A stretch of DNA of 64,000 nt. It comes from Robertmurraya dakarensis (GTDB lineage Bacteria; Bacillota; Bacilli; Bacillales; Cytobacillaceae). Below are positions 54,342 through 63,944 of this stretch, one piece after another. Made by a program: the position numbers and the translations under genes. Where the stretch lies: NCBI RefSeq assembly GCF_900156875.1, contig NZ_LT707409.1:2098244-2162243 (forward strand), read 5' to 3'. Position 1 is the first letter of the stretch. Each line of letters opens with the position of its first letter. The notes under the pieces were generated by a model. It worked only from the letters and a program-made list of their open reading frames with translations, was not told where the DNA came from and made no database searches.

Positions 54342-55340
54342 CTAGTTTAATTCTGCTCTGCCCTTTTTATACTGCTTCTGTTCTTTTTTCAGGTTCTTAA
54401 AAGATTTTTTTAATACCAAGTATAATTCAATTTCCTTTGTTAACTGTAATAGTGAAGCACGAACTTCAAATTCCTCCCTTGTCTTCGGAAGCGGCATGCT
54501 TTCAAAGACTTGTCTCATTTCCAACAAGCTGTCAAGAAAGTTTATTGGCACTTCACCTGGACTTACATAGTCAGACAGCTCTTCAATAAAAATCGCAATC
54601 ATTTTACTTTGGATTACTGTCACAGGCAAAGATGCGACAAGTTGTAAAACACGTTCAATGACTTCAAACTGCTTCTCTCTCATTTTAAAATAATGATAGT
54701 GAAGGTTTTCATTTCGCAGAAAGTGGTTTTCCACGTCACGGAATGCTAAGGTCTTTGCTTCTTCAATTAACTTTGCTGTTTCAGTAAGCTCTTTTCCATC
54801 CCAACTATTATCACTTGTTCTCAAGTAAATCACGATTTCATTTAGTATTCTCCTAAAGTTATCCTCAATTTGCTGCTGATAGGTCAGCAGTCTGTTTTCA
54901 AGGCTTGGCATGTATAAATTCATGATCAGAGCCACGCCGACTCCAATAAAGATAATGCCTAATTCGTTCCACAAAAGCTCAAGGCTGAACTTTCCAGCAG
55001 AATAAATATGTAAAATAATAACAGTACTTGAAACGATCCCCTCCTGTGCTTTTACCATCACGGCTGAGGGTATAAAAAAGATCAGCAGCAATCCGATGAT
55101 GATCGGATGATAAGTTAGTCCTTCAAAAAATAGAACAGAAAATACTATTCCAATGAGGCATGCAAGAATTCGATCCCAAGAAGCCCTGATTGATTTCTTT
55201 TTTGTAACTTTTATACAAAGAATCGTCAAAATACCTGCAGAAACGTAATTGTCTAAACCAGCATACAGAGCCAGTAAAATAGCGATTGTTGTTCCCAATG
55301 CTGTCTTTACGGTACGATAACCGATTGTAAACTTTTTCAT
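54342..55340 (-). CDS. yqjA: YqjA, aromatic acid exporter family (DUF939) membrane protein
   Basis: 332 residues from M-K-K-F-T-I-G-Y-R; TAGGTGATG precedes this ATG. Four to five N-terminal membrane helices (G-T-T-I-A-I-L-L-A-L-Y-A, A-G-I-L-T-I-L-C-I) and a cytosolic helical half from about residue 150. Matches the ArAE_1/DUF939 proteins such as YqjA. The substrate is unknown. 26 bases upstream of the transpeptidase gene, so probably one transcript. Confidence 0.88.
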   Translation of the reverse strand: MKKFTIGYRTVKTALGTTIAILLALYAGLDNYVSAGILTILCIKVTKKKSIRASWDRILACLIGIVFSVLFFEGLTYHPIIIGLLLIFFIPSAVMVKAQEGIVSSTVIILHIYSAGKFSLELLWNELGIIFIGVGVALIMNLYMPSLENRLLTYQQQIEDNFRRILNEIVIYLRTSDNSWDGKELTETAKLIEEAKTLAFRDVENHFLRNENLHYHYFKMREKQFEVIERVLQLVASLPVTVIQSKMIAIFIEELSDYVSPGEVPINFLDSLLEMRQVFESMPLPKTREEFEVRASLLQLTKEIELYLVLKKSFKNLKKEQKQYKKGRAELN

Positions 55341-55381
55341 GTCATCACCTAAGTTACTTTCATTAAGTAATAAAAACAAAA

Positions 55382-55406
55382 AGATGATCAGAAGGCGATC
55401 ATCTCT
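55382..55406 (-). terminator. Terminator of the bacilliredoxin gene
   Basis: Stem AGATGATC/GATCATCT with loop of nine bases, followed by TTTTTG on the minus strand. Confidence 0.82.
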
Positions 55407-55469
55407 TTTAAGAATATACTTTATATTTATTTTTTAGCAAGTATCTTTGACTGGCAAATTTCTTATTGT

Positions 55470-55907
55470 TTAAACTTCATCACAATATTGATCAAATGCC
55501 TGCTGTAGTTTTTGAACAACAGCCATTGGTTCATGACCTTCAATATCATGTCTTTCAATCATTGTACAAATCTTTCCATCTTTTAAAAGCGCAAATGATG
55601 GTGAGGATGGCGGATATCCTGTGAAATATGAACGCGCTTTTTCTGTTGCCTCTTTATCTTGACCAGCAAACACCGTCACTAGCTGATTAGGCAGTTTATC
55701 ATAATGTAGTGAATGAGCAGCTGCAGGCCGAGCAATTCCTCCCGCACAACCGCAAACAGAATTCACCATTACTAGTGTGGTACCCTTTTGATTTATTGCT
55801 TCATCTACTTCTTCTTGCGTTGTTAACTCTTTATATCCAGCAGCCACAATCTCTCGGCGAGCTTGGCGGACAACATCATTCATGAATAAATTAAAATCCA
55901 TGCTCAT
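55470..55907 (-). CDS. brxB: Bacilliredoxin (YqiW/BrxB type)
   Basis: 145 residues from [13 protein letters not shown], which matches B. subtilis YqiW/YphP; the frame upstream to 55943 is not needed. Thioredoxin-like fold with the CxC motif [10 protein letters not shown]. Removes bacillithiol from S-bacillithiolated proteins after oxidative stress. Neighbour yqiW in B. subtilis supports the YqiW (BrxB) name, but BrxA/BrxB naming depends on alignment. Confidence 0.92.
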   Translation of the reverse strand: MSMDFNLFMNDVVRQARREIVAAGYKELTTQEEVDEAINQKGTTLVMVNSVCGCAGGIARPAAAHSLHYDKLPNQLVTVFAGQDKEATEKARSYFTGYPPSSPSFALLKDGKICTMIERHDIEGHEPMAVVQKLQQAFDQYCDEV

Positions 55908-55966
55908 CTTTAAATCGCTCCCTTTATATAAGTCTAAGTACATAATATCAATAGTTGAACATGGTT

Positions 55967-55995
55967 TTCAAATTAAATTAACTGAAAGGTTTAAT
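55967..55995 (+). promoter_or_regulatory. Possible sigmaA promoter of a small RNA
   Basis: TTCAAA, 17 bases, TTTAAT. The -10 is five of six, the -35 four of six. It points at the hairpin-terminator unit at 56007-56091. Confidence 0.35.
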
Positions 55996-56001
55996 ATTGT
56001 T

Positions 56002-56091
56002 CCAGCCGGGTATAGAAGTAACATAGCAAGTTTCTATCCCGTATTACTCCTTTTATCTCTCTATCGTCAATTTTGACGATAGCTTTTTTTT
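56002..56091 (+). ncRNA. Putative small regulatory RNA (about 90 bases)
   Basis: Two stacked hairpins with a pyrimidine-rich linker. Hairpin 1 is CGGGTATAGAA/TTCTATCCCG (56007-56041, one bulge). The linker TATTACTCCTTTTATCTC (56042-56059) contains ACTCCTTTT, which can pair with AAAAGGAGT Shine-Dalgarno sequences. Hairpin 2 (56061-56082, CTATCGTC/GACGATAG) ends in eight T on the plus strand, an intrinsic terminator with no plus-strand gene upstream. The layout resembles Gram-positive C-rich sRNAs. No known Rfam family recognised. Confidence 0.5.
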
Positions 56092-56099
56092 CTCCAAAA

Positions 56100-56126
56100 A
56101 AGAGCTCCCTTTTTATGGGAGCTCCG
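56100..56126 (-). terminator. Terminator of the mutA-mutB-meaB operon
   Basis: Stem GGAGCTCCC/GGGAGCTC around ATAAAAA, followed on the minus strand by TTTTTTGG. The meaB stop TAA lies in the loop. Confidence 0.9.
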
Positions 56127-57249
56127 TTTGTTTTGATTGATAGTATTGCTGAAAGAGAAGTTCAACAGCGGATGTTACCGTTCTCCCTCCAGCAATTACT
56201 TCATTCTCATATTTTGGCAGTTGTTCCTTGACAACAGGATGATGGAAAAAGTTAACTTGCAGCTGGTCGATAATCATGGACGTCATCCATTCTTTTGTTT
56301 GCCTTCTTCTTCTCTCATCGAATATTCCAGTACCTTTCGTACCTTCTTCAAAGGATTTAATAACTTCCCACACATGGTCAATTCCCTCTAGAGTTAGAGC
56401 TGAACATGTATAAGCTTTTGTTTGCCATCCTTTTGTAGCTGGTTGAAGGAAATGAAGAATCCGATTATATTCTGCCTTTGTCTTTTCTGCGTTTCTCTTA
56501 TTTTCTCCATCCGCTTTATTAACAAAGACCCCGTCTGCTAGCTCCATAATGCCCTTTTTCATCCCCTGCAGCTCGTCGCCAGCTCCTGTTAAAACAAGAA
56601 GCATGAAGAAATCAACCATATCCCTGACAATAACTTCACTTTGACCAACACCGACTGTTTCAATGAGAATAACATCGAATCCGGCCGCTTCACATAGAAG
56701 CATCGTTTCTCTCGTTTTCCGATGAACTCCGCCCAACTTACCTCCAGAAGGAGAAGGACGAATAAAGGCACGAGGATTTCTAGAAAGCTGCTCCATTCTT
56801 GTCTTATCACCCAGTATGCTGCCCCCACTTAAAGAGGAACTTGGATCAACGGCAAGAACAGCGACTTTTAAGCCTTGTTCACAAAGGTATGTACCAAACG
56901 CCTCAATAAATGAACTTTTCCCTGCACCTGGAACACCGGTAATTCCAATTCGAATGGATTTACCAGAATGCGGGAGCAGCTTTTGGAGCAGCTCCTGCGC
57001 TTTTCTGAAATGCTGTTCTGCATTGCTTTCAATTAAGGTAATCGATCGAGCTAAAATGGATCGATCACCTTGAAGAACACCTGTATACAATTCGTCAATC
57101 GAAGGTCCTGAACCAGCCTTCTTTTGAAACCGCACTTTATTCTTATCAAATGTTTGATCAGATTGAAGCTCAACCCCTTTACGAACTAAGGTCGAAAAGT
57201 TCTCCAGTTGACTTGGATCGGTCCATTCTGGTCTTTTATCCTTTGTCAT
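56113..57249 (-). CDS. meaB: Methylmalonyl-CoA mutase-associated GTPase MeaB
   Basis: 378 residues, G3E-family GTPase that loads and protects the B12 cofactor of methylmalonyl-CoA mutase. Walker A G-V-P-G-A-G-K-S-S near residue 105, D-P-S-S-S-L-S-G-G-S-I-L-G-D-K-T-R-M, E-T-V-G-V-G-Q-S-E (switch III region) and N-K-A-D-G-E base-specificity motif. An N-terminal extension of about 45 residues precedes the usual start of homology. One base after mutB. Confidence 0.94.
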   Translation of the reverse strand: MTKDKRPEWTDPSQLENFSTLVRKGVELQSDQTFDKNKVRFQKKAGSGPSIDELYTGVLQGDRSILARSITLIESNAEQHFRKAQELLQKLLPHSGKSIRIGITGVPGAGKSSFIEAFGTYLCEQGLKVAVLAVDPSSSLSGGSILGDKTRMEQLSRNPRAFIRPSPSGGKLGGVHRKTRETMLLCEAAGFDVILIETVGVGQSEVIVRDMVDFFMLLVLTGAGDELQGMKKGIMELADGVFVNKADGENKRNAEKTKAEYNRILHFLQPATKGWQTKAYTCSALTLEGIDHVWEVIKSFEEGTKGTGIFDERRRRQTKEWMTSMIIDQLQVNFFHHPVVKEQLPKYENEVIAGGRTVTSAVELLFQQYYQSKQTELP

Positions 57250-57250
57250 T

Positions 57251-59440
57251 TTAATCAGCTACTTCCACATAACCAAGACGTTCATAAATGGAACGAACAA
57301 CCTTTTGCGCCGCCACAGGAATAACGGTTCCCGGACCAAAAATGGCTGCAGCTCCTTTGTCATATAAATACTGATAATCCTGAGCAGGGATAACACCGCC
57401 AGCAACAACCAGGATATCTTCACGGCCAAGCTTCTTTAATTCCTCTATTAATTGAGGAAGCAGCGTTTTATGGCCGGCTGCTAATGAACTCATACCGATC
57501 ACATGAACATCATTTTCAACAGCCTGAAGAGCCGTTTCTTCTGGAGTTTGGAACAATGGGCCGATATCTACATCAAATCCTAAGTCAGCAAAGGCAGTTG
57601 CTATGACCTTCGCCCCGCGGTCATGTCCATCCTGACCCATTTTGGCAATTAAGATCCTTGGACGACGGCCTTCATTTTCTAAGAATTCGTCGGTCATCTT
57701 CTTTACTTCTGCGATTTCTTCTTCATTGGAGAATGCAGTGCTATATACTCCGCTAATTGAACGGATGACAGCTTTATGGCGATTCGCTACTTTTTCAATT
57801 GCAGCGGAGATTTCACCTAGAGTGGCTCTTACCCTAGCAGCATTAACAGCAAGCTGGAGCAGGTTTCCTTCTCCTGTTTCGGCAGCCTTTGTAATCGCTT
57901 CAAGGGTTTCTTTAACTTTGTCCTCATCACGGTTGGCCTTTAATTCCTGAAGCTTCTCAATCTGGCGCAGGCGGACAGCGGTGTTGTCGATATCCAGAAT
58001 ATCGATTGGATCTTCTTTATCAAGTCGATATTTATTCACACCGATAATCGTTTCTTTTCCAGAATCAATTTGAGCCTGGCGTTTTGCAGCTGCCTCTTCA
58101 ATCCGCATCTTTGGAAGACCAGTTTCAATAGCCTTTGCCATACCGCCCAGGTTCTCGATTTCTTCAATATGCTCCCATGCACGTTGTACTAGCTGATCTG
58201 TAAGAGCTTCTACATAGTAAGAACCAGCCCATGGGTCGATCACATTCGTTATCCCTGATTCTTCTTGTAAATATAATTGTGTGTTACGTGCAATTCGTGC
58301 AGAGAAATCAGTCGGGAGGGCAATCGCTTCATCCAATGCATTTGTATGAAGAGATTGTGTGTGTCCCATTGCCGCTGCATGTGCTTCAATCAATGTTCTT
58401 ACAACGTTATTGAACGGATCCTGCTCTGTTAAACTCCAGCCGGATGTTTGCGAGTGCGTTCTGAGCGCCATTGATTTTTCATTTTTCGGATCAAAAGTCT
58501 TCATCATTTTTGCCCAAATGAGGCGTGCTGCACGCATTTTGGCAACTTCCATAAAATAATTCATTCCGATTGCCCAGAAGAAAGATAATCTTGGCGCAAA
58601 AGAATCAATATTAATACCAGCTTTTAAACCTGTTCGAACATATTCCAAACCGTCCGCTAATGTATAAGCTAATTCAATATCTGCTGGCGCTCCAGCTTCC
58701 TGCATATGATAACCAGATATACTGATGCTATTGAATTTTGGCATATATTTGGACGTATATTCAAAAATGTCGGCAATAATTTTCATTGACATTTCTGGCG
58801 GATAAATATATGTATTACGAACCATATATTCCTTTAAAATATCATTTTGAATCGTGCCTGAAAGCTTTTCTTGTGAAACACCCTGCTCTTCAGCTGTTAC
58901 GATATAAAATGCCATTACTGGAAGGACAGCACCATTCATTGTCATCGAAACGGACATTTGATCAAGCGGGATGCCATCAAATAATGTTTTCATGTCTAGA
59001 ACTGAATCAATGGCAACTCCAGCCTTTCCGACATCCCCAACCACCCTTGGGTGATCAGAGTCATAACCGCGGTGTGTCGCTAAATCAAATGCGACAGATA
59101 ACCCTTTCTGCCCCATTGCTAAATTTCTGCGATAGAAGGCATTACTCTCTTCTGCCGTTGAGAAACCAGCATATTGGCGAACTGTCCATGGACGATTTAC
59201 ATACATGGTTGGGTACGGACCTCTCGTAAAAGGAGGAAGACCGGGTAGGTGGCCTAATTGCTCCAAATCCTTCCTGTCCTCTTCTGTATACAAAGGTTTT
59301 ACTTGTATTTGTTCATTTGTTTCAAAAAGTAGATCATCAATGTTTTGAGTTACTTCTTCTGCTGCTTTTTGTTTCCAATCTTCTTCAGATCTTGTTTTTT
59401 CAGAAAATAGAGAGATGTTTTTAAAATTCGGCTTATTCAT
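57251..59440 (-). CDS. mutB: Methylmalonyl-CoA mutase, catalytic alpha (large) subunit
   Basis: 729 residues from [17 protein letters not shown] lies before this ATG, which overlaps the mutA stop by eight bases. Adenosylcobalamin-dependent isomerisation of (R)-methylmalonyl-CoA to succinyl-CoA. TIM barrel with [10 protein letters not shown] and active-site [11 protein letters not shown]-terminal B12 domain with [11 protein letters not shown] (base-off His) and S-S-L-A-A-G-H-K. Confidence 0.97.
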   Translation of the reverse strand: MNKPNFKNISLFSEKTRSEEDWKQKAAEEVTQNIDDLLFETNEQIQVKPLYTEEDRKDLEQLGHLPGLPPFTRGPYPTMYVNRPWTVRQYAGFSTAEESNAFYRRNLAMGQKGLSVAFDLATHRGYDSDHPRVVGDVGKAGVAIDSVLDMKTLFDGIPLDQMSVSMTMNGAVLPVMAFYIVTAEEQGVSQEKLSGTIQNDILKEYMVRNTYIYPPEMSMKIIADIFEYTSKYMPKFNSISISGYHMQEAGAPADIELAYTLADGLEYVRTGLKAGINIDSFAPRLSFFWAIGMNYFMEVAKMRAARLIWAKMMKTFDPKNEKSMALRTHSQTSGWSLTEQDPFNNVVRTLIEAHAAAMGHTQSLHTNALDEAIALPTDFSARIARNTQLYLQEESGITNVIDPWAGSYYVEALTDQLVQRAWEHIEEIENLGGMAKAIETGLPKMRIEEAAAKRQAQIDSGKETIIGVNKYRLDKEDPIDILDIDNTAVRLRQIEKLQELKANRDEDKVKETLEAITKAAETGEGNLLQLAVNAARVRATLGEISAAIEKVANRHKAVIRSISGVYSTAFSNEEEIAEVKKMTDEFLENEGRRPRILIAKMGQDGHDRGAKVIATAFADLGFDVDIGPLFQTPEETALQAVENDVHVIGMSSLAAGHKTLLPQLIEELKKLGREDILVVAGGVIPAQDYQYLYDKGAAAIFGPGTVIPVAAQKVVRSIYERLGYVEVAD

Positions 59441-61328
59441 CTGCTCCCACCTCCATTGCATTTAGTAGAGAAGATAGGATTTCATAACAATTACTGCGTA
59501 CATGGATAAAGTCTTCTACTCCATTGTTACGCCAATCCTCCTGCTCATCTTTAGCCGGCAACCCAGCCAAATAAAGATGAATATTCGGATACTTCTCTTT
59601 TATTTGCCCAACAAATTTGGGTCCTGCCTCTTGATATTGATCGTTAGAACCGCAAATAAAGAAATGCTTTAGTCCACTTTCACTTATAAATGCTGATGCA
59701 TCATCAAAAGAATGAATCTCTTTGCTTAAAACAGACTCAACCCCGCCAGGAGTTAAAAATCCTGTCATAAAGTCAGTACGAGCTTTATGGTCTTTAAGAC
59801 TGCCTAAAGTTAGCAGACCGACAGAAGGTGTTTTCCCGCTTTCTTTTAGTGCATTCGCTTGAGTTCTCAACGCCTCATAAGACTCGGAAAGTCTCGTACT
59901 GCGAATAGGTTTAATCGCCCATGTTTTTTCATTCTTCTGTTCTGCTTGTTTTAAAGAAACGTTAAGAGGCTCGTCTGCTGGATTAGCATATTTGTTCGTT
60001 CCTACAACAGTTTGTTTTCTTGTATTGACAGCTTCTGCTCGCTGAACTCTTATTTCTTCAATTTGCTCCTGAATATAGCCTTGTTTTAAAGCTTGAATGA
60101 ACCCGCCCTTTTCTTCAATGTCTAGGAAGAGGTTCCAGCTCTGTTCAGTAAGTTCATCTGTTAATTTTTCAACATACCAGGAACCGCCAGCAGGATCGGC
60201 TGTTTTCGTTAAATGTGCTTCTTCTTTTAAAATCAGCTGTGTATTTCGTGCAATTCTATTTGAAAACGCTGAAGCCTGCCCTTCTGGCTCATTAAAAGGA
60301 CTAACATGCAAATATTGAACGCCGCCAAGAACAGCAGCAAAGGCTTCATTCCCAGCACGAAGCATATTCACATATGGATCATAGACGGTTTTTGTGAAAC
60401 TTGATGTTACCGCCGAAATGACCATTCCTTGATTTGTCACATCTGCTCCATACGCTTCCGTAATTTTAGACCATAGTATTCTTGCAGCTCTTAATTTTGC
60501 AACTTCCATAAAAAAGTTTGCACCTACTGCGAACTGAAAAACTAGTTTTGAAAGGATCGTTTCAAGCGATAGACCTCTTTCTAGCAGCTCCTCGATATGC
60601 GTGACTCCTGTACTAATGGCAATGGCCAATTCTTGAACTGCATTAGCTCCGCCATTATGGTAAGGAATGGTATTCACTAGAATTGTCTTAATTTCTGGTA
60701 GAGTTTGACTAGCTTTTTCTACACAGCGAGATAATTCATTATAGTCTTCTTCAATGCTATCATTTTCAGATCCATTTTCTATGAGCACTGCAATCGGGTC
60801 ATTCCCTATATAACCGGACCCTTCATTAGCCGCCGAAAACTGTGATAATTGGTCTAAAATGTCTGCTTGAAGTTTTTTAGCATTTAAGCTATACGGATAT
60901 TTAGCATGCAGTTCCTCAAGAGCAGCAATCTCCGAGACTACCGACTCTTTCACCTCGAATGAAATAGCTGTTTGTCCCTTTTCAAGTGAAGTTAGCAGCG
61001 ACTGCTTTAATTCTTCTCCAGATTGCGCTGATAGCGTTTGGCTGACTCTCCAGTCATTTCCAATGTATCCAAGCGCATTAAGACCTCTTCTAAAATCTTG
61101 CTGTCCAGGGTATTGTGATAAATTTACGAGCTGTTGATCCTCTTTGGAGTAAAGCGGTTTCAACTTGATCTTCTCATAGGTATCATTAGCTAGCGTGCTG
61201 ACTGGTTTTCCTTTAAGTGATTCTTCAGCTTTCTTCTCCCAATCCTGATTAGTTAATACAGGAAATGTGGTATTTAACATCTCGTTCATACTCATTGCGC
61301 AGCTGCTGTTTATGAAAAAAAACAGCAT
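59433..61328 (-). CDS. mutA: Methylmalonyl-CoA mutase, beta (small) subunit
   Basis: 631 residues. Non-catalytic partner of MutB with the same fold; the C-terminal cobalamin domain lacks the D-x-H-x-x-G motif, as expected. The ATG at 61328 has AAGGA eight bases upstream; it adds 12-13 residues ([11 protein letters not shown]) before the usual M-S-M-N-E-M start, and that segment can form a hairpin (GCTGTTT/AAACAGC). A sigmaE-like promoter lies at 61378. First gene of mutA-mutB-meaB. Confidence 0.93.
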   Translation of the reverse strand: MLFFFINSSCAMSMNEMLNTTFPVLTNQDWEKKAEESLKGKPVSTLANDTYEKIKLKPLYSKEDQQLVNLSQYPGQQDFRRGLNALGYIGNDWRVSQTLSAQSGEELKQSLLTSLEKGQTAISFEVKESVVSEIAALEELHAKYPYSLNAKKLQADILDQLSQFSAANEGSGYIGNDPIAVLIENGSENDSIEEDYNELSRCVEKASQTLPEIKTILVNTIPYHNGGANAVQELAIAISTGVTHIEELLERGLSLETILSKLVFQFAVGANFFMEVAKLRAARILWSKITEAYGADVTNQGMVISAVTSSFTKTVYDPYVNMLRAGNEAFAAVLGGVQYLHVSPFNEPEGQASAFSNRIARNTQLILKEEAHLTKTADPAGGSWYVEKLTDELTEQSWNLFLDIEEKGGFIQALKQGYIQEQIEEIRVQRAEAVNTRKQTVVGTNKYANPADEPLNVSLKQAEQKNEKTWAIKPIRSTRLSESYEALRTQANALKESGKTPSVGLLTLGSLKDHKARTDFMTGFLTPGGVESVLSKEIHSFDDASAFISESGLKHFFICGSNDQYQEAGPKFVGQIKEKYPNIHLYLAGLPAKDEQEDWRNNGVEDFIHVRSNCYEILSSLLNAMEVGADE

Positions 61329-61377
61329 TCCTCCCTTCCTTATAGTAAATAAGGTGAATTATATTAAAATTCAAAAT

Positions 61378-61407
61378 TCTTTATGTACCATCTTTATTTT
61401 AATATAC
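61378..61407 (-). promoter_or_regulatory. Putative sigmaE promoter of the mutA operon
   Basis: On the minus strand GTATATT, 15 bases, CATAAAGA. The -35 is six of seven to KMATATT, the -10 six of eight to CATACANT. About 43 bases before the start site of mutA translation. Confidence 0.4.
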
Positions 61408-61542
61408 GATTAATAATCTAGCAATGAGAGAAACAAACAATATTAGAAAAACACGATGATTTACCGCCGCTAATGACTAACAGATATCTTTTCTTACACT
61501 TCAATCCTTTTGAGAAGCTAAACTTTTTTTAAGTATAAAAAA

Positions 61543-61563
61543 ACCGCTGCCTTCGCAACGGAA
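61543..61563 (-). terminator. Terminator of the bkd operon
   Basis: Stem CCGTTGC/GCAGCGG around GAAG with one G-T pair, then seven T on the minus strand. It lies 42 bases after the bkdB stop. Confidence 0.85.
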
Positions 61564-61604
61564 TTCATATATTTTCCCTTATTGATTTTTCAACTTGATA
61601 TTTA

Positions 61605-62897
61605 CTAATAGATTGATGTATTTTCTTTCGATGTCGACTCGAGGATCTCTTTTAGACGCTGTAGAAAACGTCCGCATACGAGGCCGTCTAAAATACGATG
61701 ATCGAGGGATAAGCAAAGGTTTACCATATCACGAACGGCAATCATTCCATTATTCATCACAACAGGACGCTTCACAATAGATTCAACCTGCAAAATAGCA
61801 GCTTGTGGATAATTAATGATGCCCATTGATTGAACAGAACCGAACGCACCTGTGTTATTAACCGTAAAGGTGCCTCCTTGCATATCTTCTGACCTTAATG
61901 TACCATTGCGAGTTTTGGCAGCCAGTTCAGATATTTCCCGTGCTATTCCTTTTATCGTTTTTTCATCCGCCATCTTAATGACCGGAACAAATAAAGCCTC
62001 TTCCGTTGCGACGGCTATGGATAGATTAATGTCTTTTTTCTGTATAATTTTGTCGCCCGCCCAAATAGAATTTAATTGAGGAAACTCTTTCAGTGCCTGT
62101 GCGACTGCTTTTACAAAAAAGGCAAAGAATGTAAGGTTAAACCCTTCTTTAGTCTTAAACTCTTCCTTTAGAGAGTTCCGGTACTCCACCAATTCAGTAA
62201 CGTCTACCTCCACCATAGTCCATGCATGTGGAATTTCCTGCTTACTTCTAAGCATATTTCCTGCTATGGCTTTTCGTATACCTGTAACAGGGATTTCGAT
62301 ATCACCTGCAACAACCGAAACTTGAGGTGCTGTTGGTCTTGGTTTTTCAGCGCCAATTCCTTCATTCTTAACCGTTTCCTTTTGTTCCCTTACTACTCTT
62401 TCGTTTGCAGCATGCTCTTTAGGAATATCGCCACTCTCAATTATACTCAGCAAATCTTTCCTCGTGATTCTGCCGCCGGCGCCCGTGCCATTTACTTGTT
62501 TCAGGTCAATTCCATGCTCTTGGGACAGCTTTAAAACCGCAGGAGAATACCTGGTTTTATTGGATTGATTTTGATCTTCACTTTTTTCATTTGTTGGTGT
62601 TTTCTTTTCCTGAGAGATCTGCTCTGGATCACGGTCAGAGAGTTCCGCCCCGCTCTCCTCTGCTTCAATGCTGCAAATAATTTCTCCAACCTCAAGTGTA
62701 TCGCCTTCTTCAGCAATTAATTCCTTTATGATGCCCGTAAAAGAAGAAGGAATCTCCGCATTTACCTTATCTGTCATTACTTCCGCAAGAGGGTCATATT
62801 TATTTACCTTATCACCCGGTTTGACAAGCCATTTACTGATCGTTCCCTCTGTTACACTTTCACCTAACTGAGGCATTGTTATTTGCTGTATGGACAT
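61605..62897 (-). CDS. bkdB: Branched-chain 2-oxoacid dehydrogenase E2 (dihydrolipoyl acyltransferase)
   Basis: 430 residues. N-terminal lipoyl domain with modified Lys in V-M-T-D-K-V-N-A-E; peripheral-subunit-binding domain Y-S-P-A-V-L-K-L-S-Q-E-H-G-I-D-L near residue 120; C-terminal catalytic domain with L-D-H-R-I-L-D-G. Transfers branched acyl groups to CoA. 51 bases after bkdAB. Products (isobutyryl-, methylbutyryl-CoA) lead to propionyl-CoA, which the mut/mce/yqjD genes here can use. Confidence 0.95.
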   Translation of the reverse strand: MSIQQITMPQLGESVTEGTISKWLVKPGDKVNKYDPLAEVMTDKVNAEIPSSFTGIIKELIAEEGDTLEVGEIICSIEAEESGAELSDRDPEQISQEKKTPTNEKSEDQNQSNKTRYSPAVLKLSQEHGIDLKQVNGTGAGGRITRKDLLSIIESGDIPKEHAANERVVREQKETVKNEGIGAEKPRPTAPQVSVVAGDIEIPVTGIRKAIAGNMLRSKQEIPHAWTMVEVDVTELVEYRNSLKEEFKTKEGFNLTFFAFFVKAVAQALKEFPQLNSIWAGDKIIQKKDINLSIAVATEEALFVPVIKMADEKTIKGIAREISELAAKTRNGTLRSEDMQGGTFTVNNTGAFGSVQSMGIINYPQAAILQVESIVKRPVVMNNGMIAVRDMVNLCLSLDHRILDGLVCGRFLQRLKEILESTSKENTSIY

Positions 62898-62948
62898 CTT
62901 ATCCCTCCTTTTTCCTATCCGCTTAGACTAGAACAATTCCTCTATTCC

Positions 62949-63932
62949 TCAAAATTCGGCCAATTCTCTCATTGCCTGTTCAACCTTTTCAGGATTGACC
63001 ATAAAAAACTTTTCCATCGTCGGCGCATACGGCATCGCTGGTATATCTGGACCTGCTAACCTCTGAATTGGAGCATCTAATTCAAACAAACAATGTTCAG
63101 CAATGATTGCTGAAACTTCACTCATAATGCTCCCTTCTTTGTTATCCTCCGTGATAAGCAGTACTTTCCCCGTTTTGGCAGCTGCCTCTATAATTGCTTC
63201 CTTATCTAATGGATAGACCGTTCTTAAATCCAAAATATGTGCAGAAATTCCATCAGCCGCTAATTTTTCAGCAGCTTGCAGGGCAAAATGTACACAAAGG
63301 CCATAAGTAATGACCGTGATATCTTCTCCTTTTCTCTTTACATCGGCCTTGCCAATAGGCAGCACATAGTCATCATTAGGGACTTCTCCTTTTATCAATC
63401 GATATGCGCGTTTATGCTCGAAAAACAAGACCGGGTCGTCATCTCGAATCGCCGCTTTCAAAAGCCCCTTCACGTCATAAGGAGTGGAAGGCATGACAAT
63501 CTTCAAACCTGGCTGATTGGCAAATACAGCCTCAACAGATTGGGAATGATATAGTGCACCGTGAACTCCCCCTCCATATGGGGCCCGAATCACGATTGGA
63601 CAATTCCAATCATTATTGGAACGATAGCGAATCCTAGCTGCTTCTGAAATAATTTGGTTTACGGCCGGCATGATAAAATCAGCAAACTGCATTTCTGCTA
63701 TTGGACGCATACCGTATAACGCAGCCCCAATTCCAACACCCGCGATGGCAGATTCTGCAAGAGGCGTATCAATAACTCTTTGTTCTCCGAATTGCTCATA
63801 TAAACCTTGAGTCGCTTTAAAGACCCCTCCTTTTCTTCCCACATCCTCTCCAAGAACAAATACTTTTGAATCTCTTTCCATTTCTTCACGAATTGCCATT
63901 GTTACGGCATCGATATAAGAAATTACAGCCAT
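62949..63932 (-). CDS. bkdAB: Branched-chain 2-oxoacid dehydrogenase E1 beta
   Basis: 327 residues, transketolase-like beta subunit forming the E1 heterotetramer with BkdAA. V-L-G-E-D-V-G-R-K-G-G-V-F-K-A-T and D-T-P-L-A-E-S-A-I-A-G-V-G-I-G-A-A are characteristic of E1 beta; V-F-F-E-H-K-R-A-Y-R in the middle fits the branched-chain rather than pyruvate enzyme. AAGGGGGAAG before the ATG; 12 bases after the E1 alpha stop. Confidence 0.95.
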   Translation of the reverse strand: MAVISYIDAVTMAIREEMERDSKVFVLGEDVGRKGGVFKATQGLYEQFGEQRVIDTPLAESAIAGVGIGAALYGMRPIAEMQFADFIMPAVNQIISEAARIRYRSNNDWNCPIVIRAPYGGGVHGALYHSQSVEAVFANQPGLKIVMPSTPYDVKGLLKAAIRDDDPVLFFEHKRAYRLIKGEVPNDDYVLPIGKADVKRKGEDITVITYGLCVHFALQAAEKLAADGISAHILDLRTVYPLDKEAIIEAAAKTGKVLLITEDNKEGSIMSEVSAIIAEHCLFELDAPIQRLAGPDIPAMPYAPTMEKFFMVNPEKVEQAMRELAEF

Positions 63933-63944
63933 TGTTCTTCCCCC

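Noticed and set aside
55882-56076. 64-codon plus-strand frame upstream of the 56 kb terminator
   Set aside because: It starts inside the bacilliredoxin gene, has no ribosome site, and its sequence looks random; a small RNA explains the terminator better.
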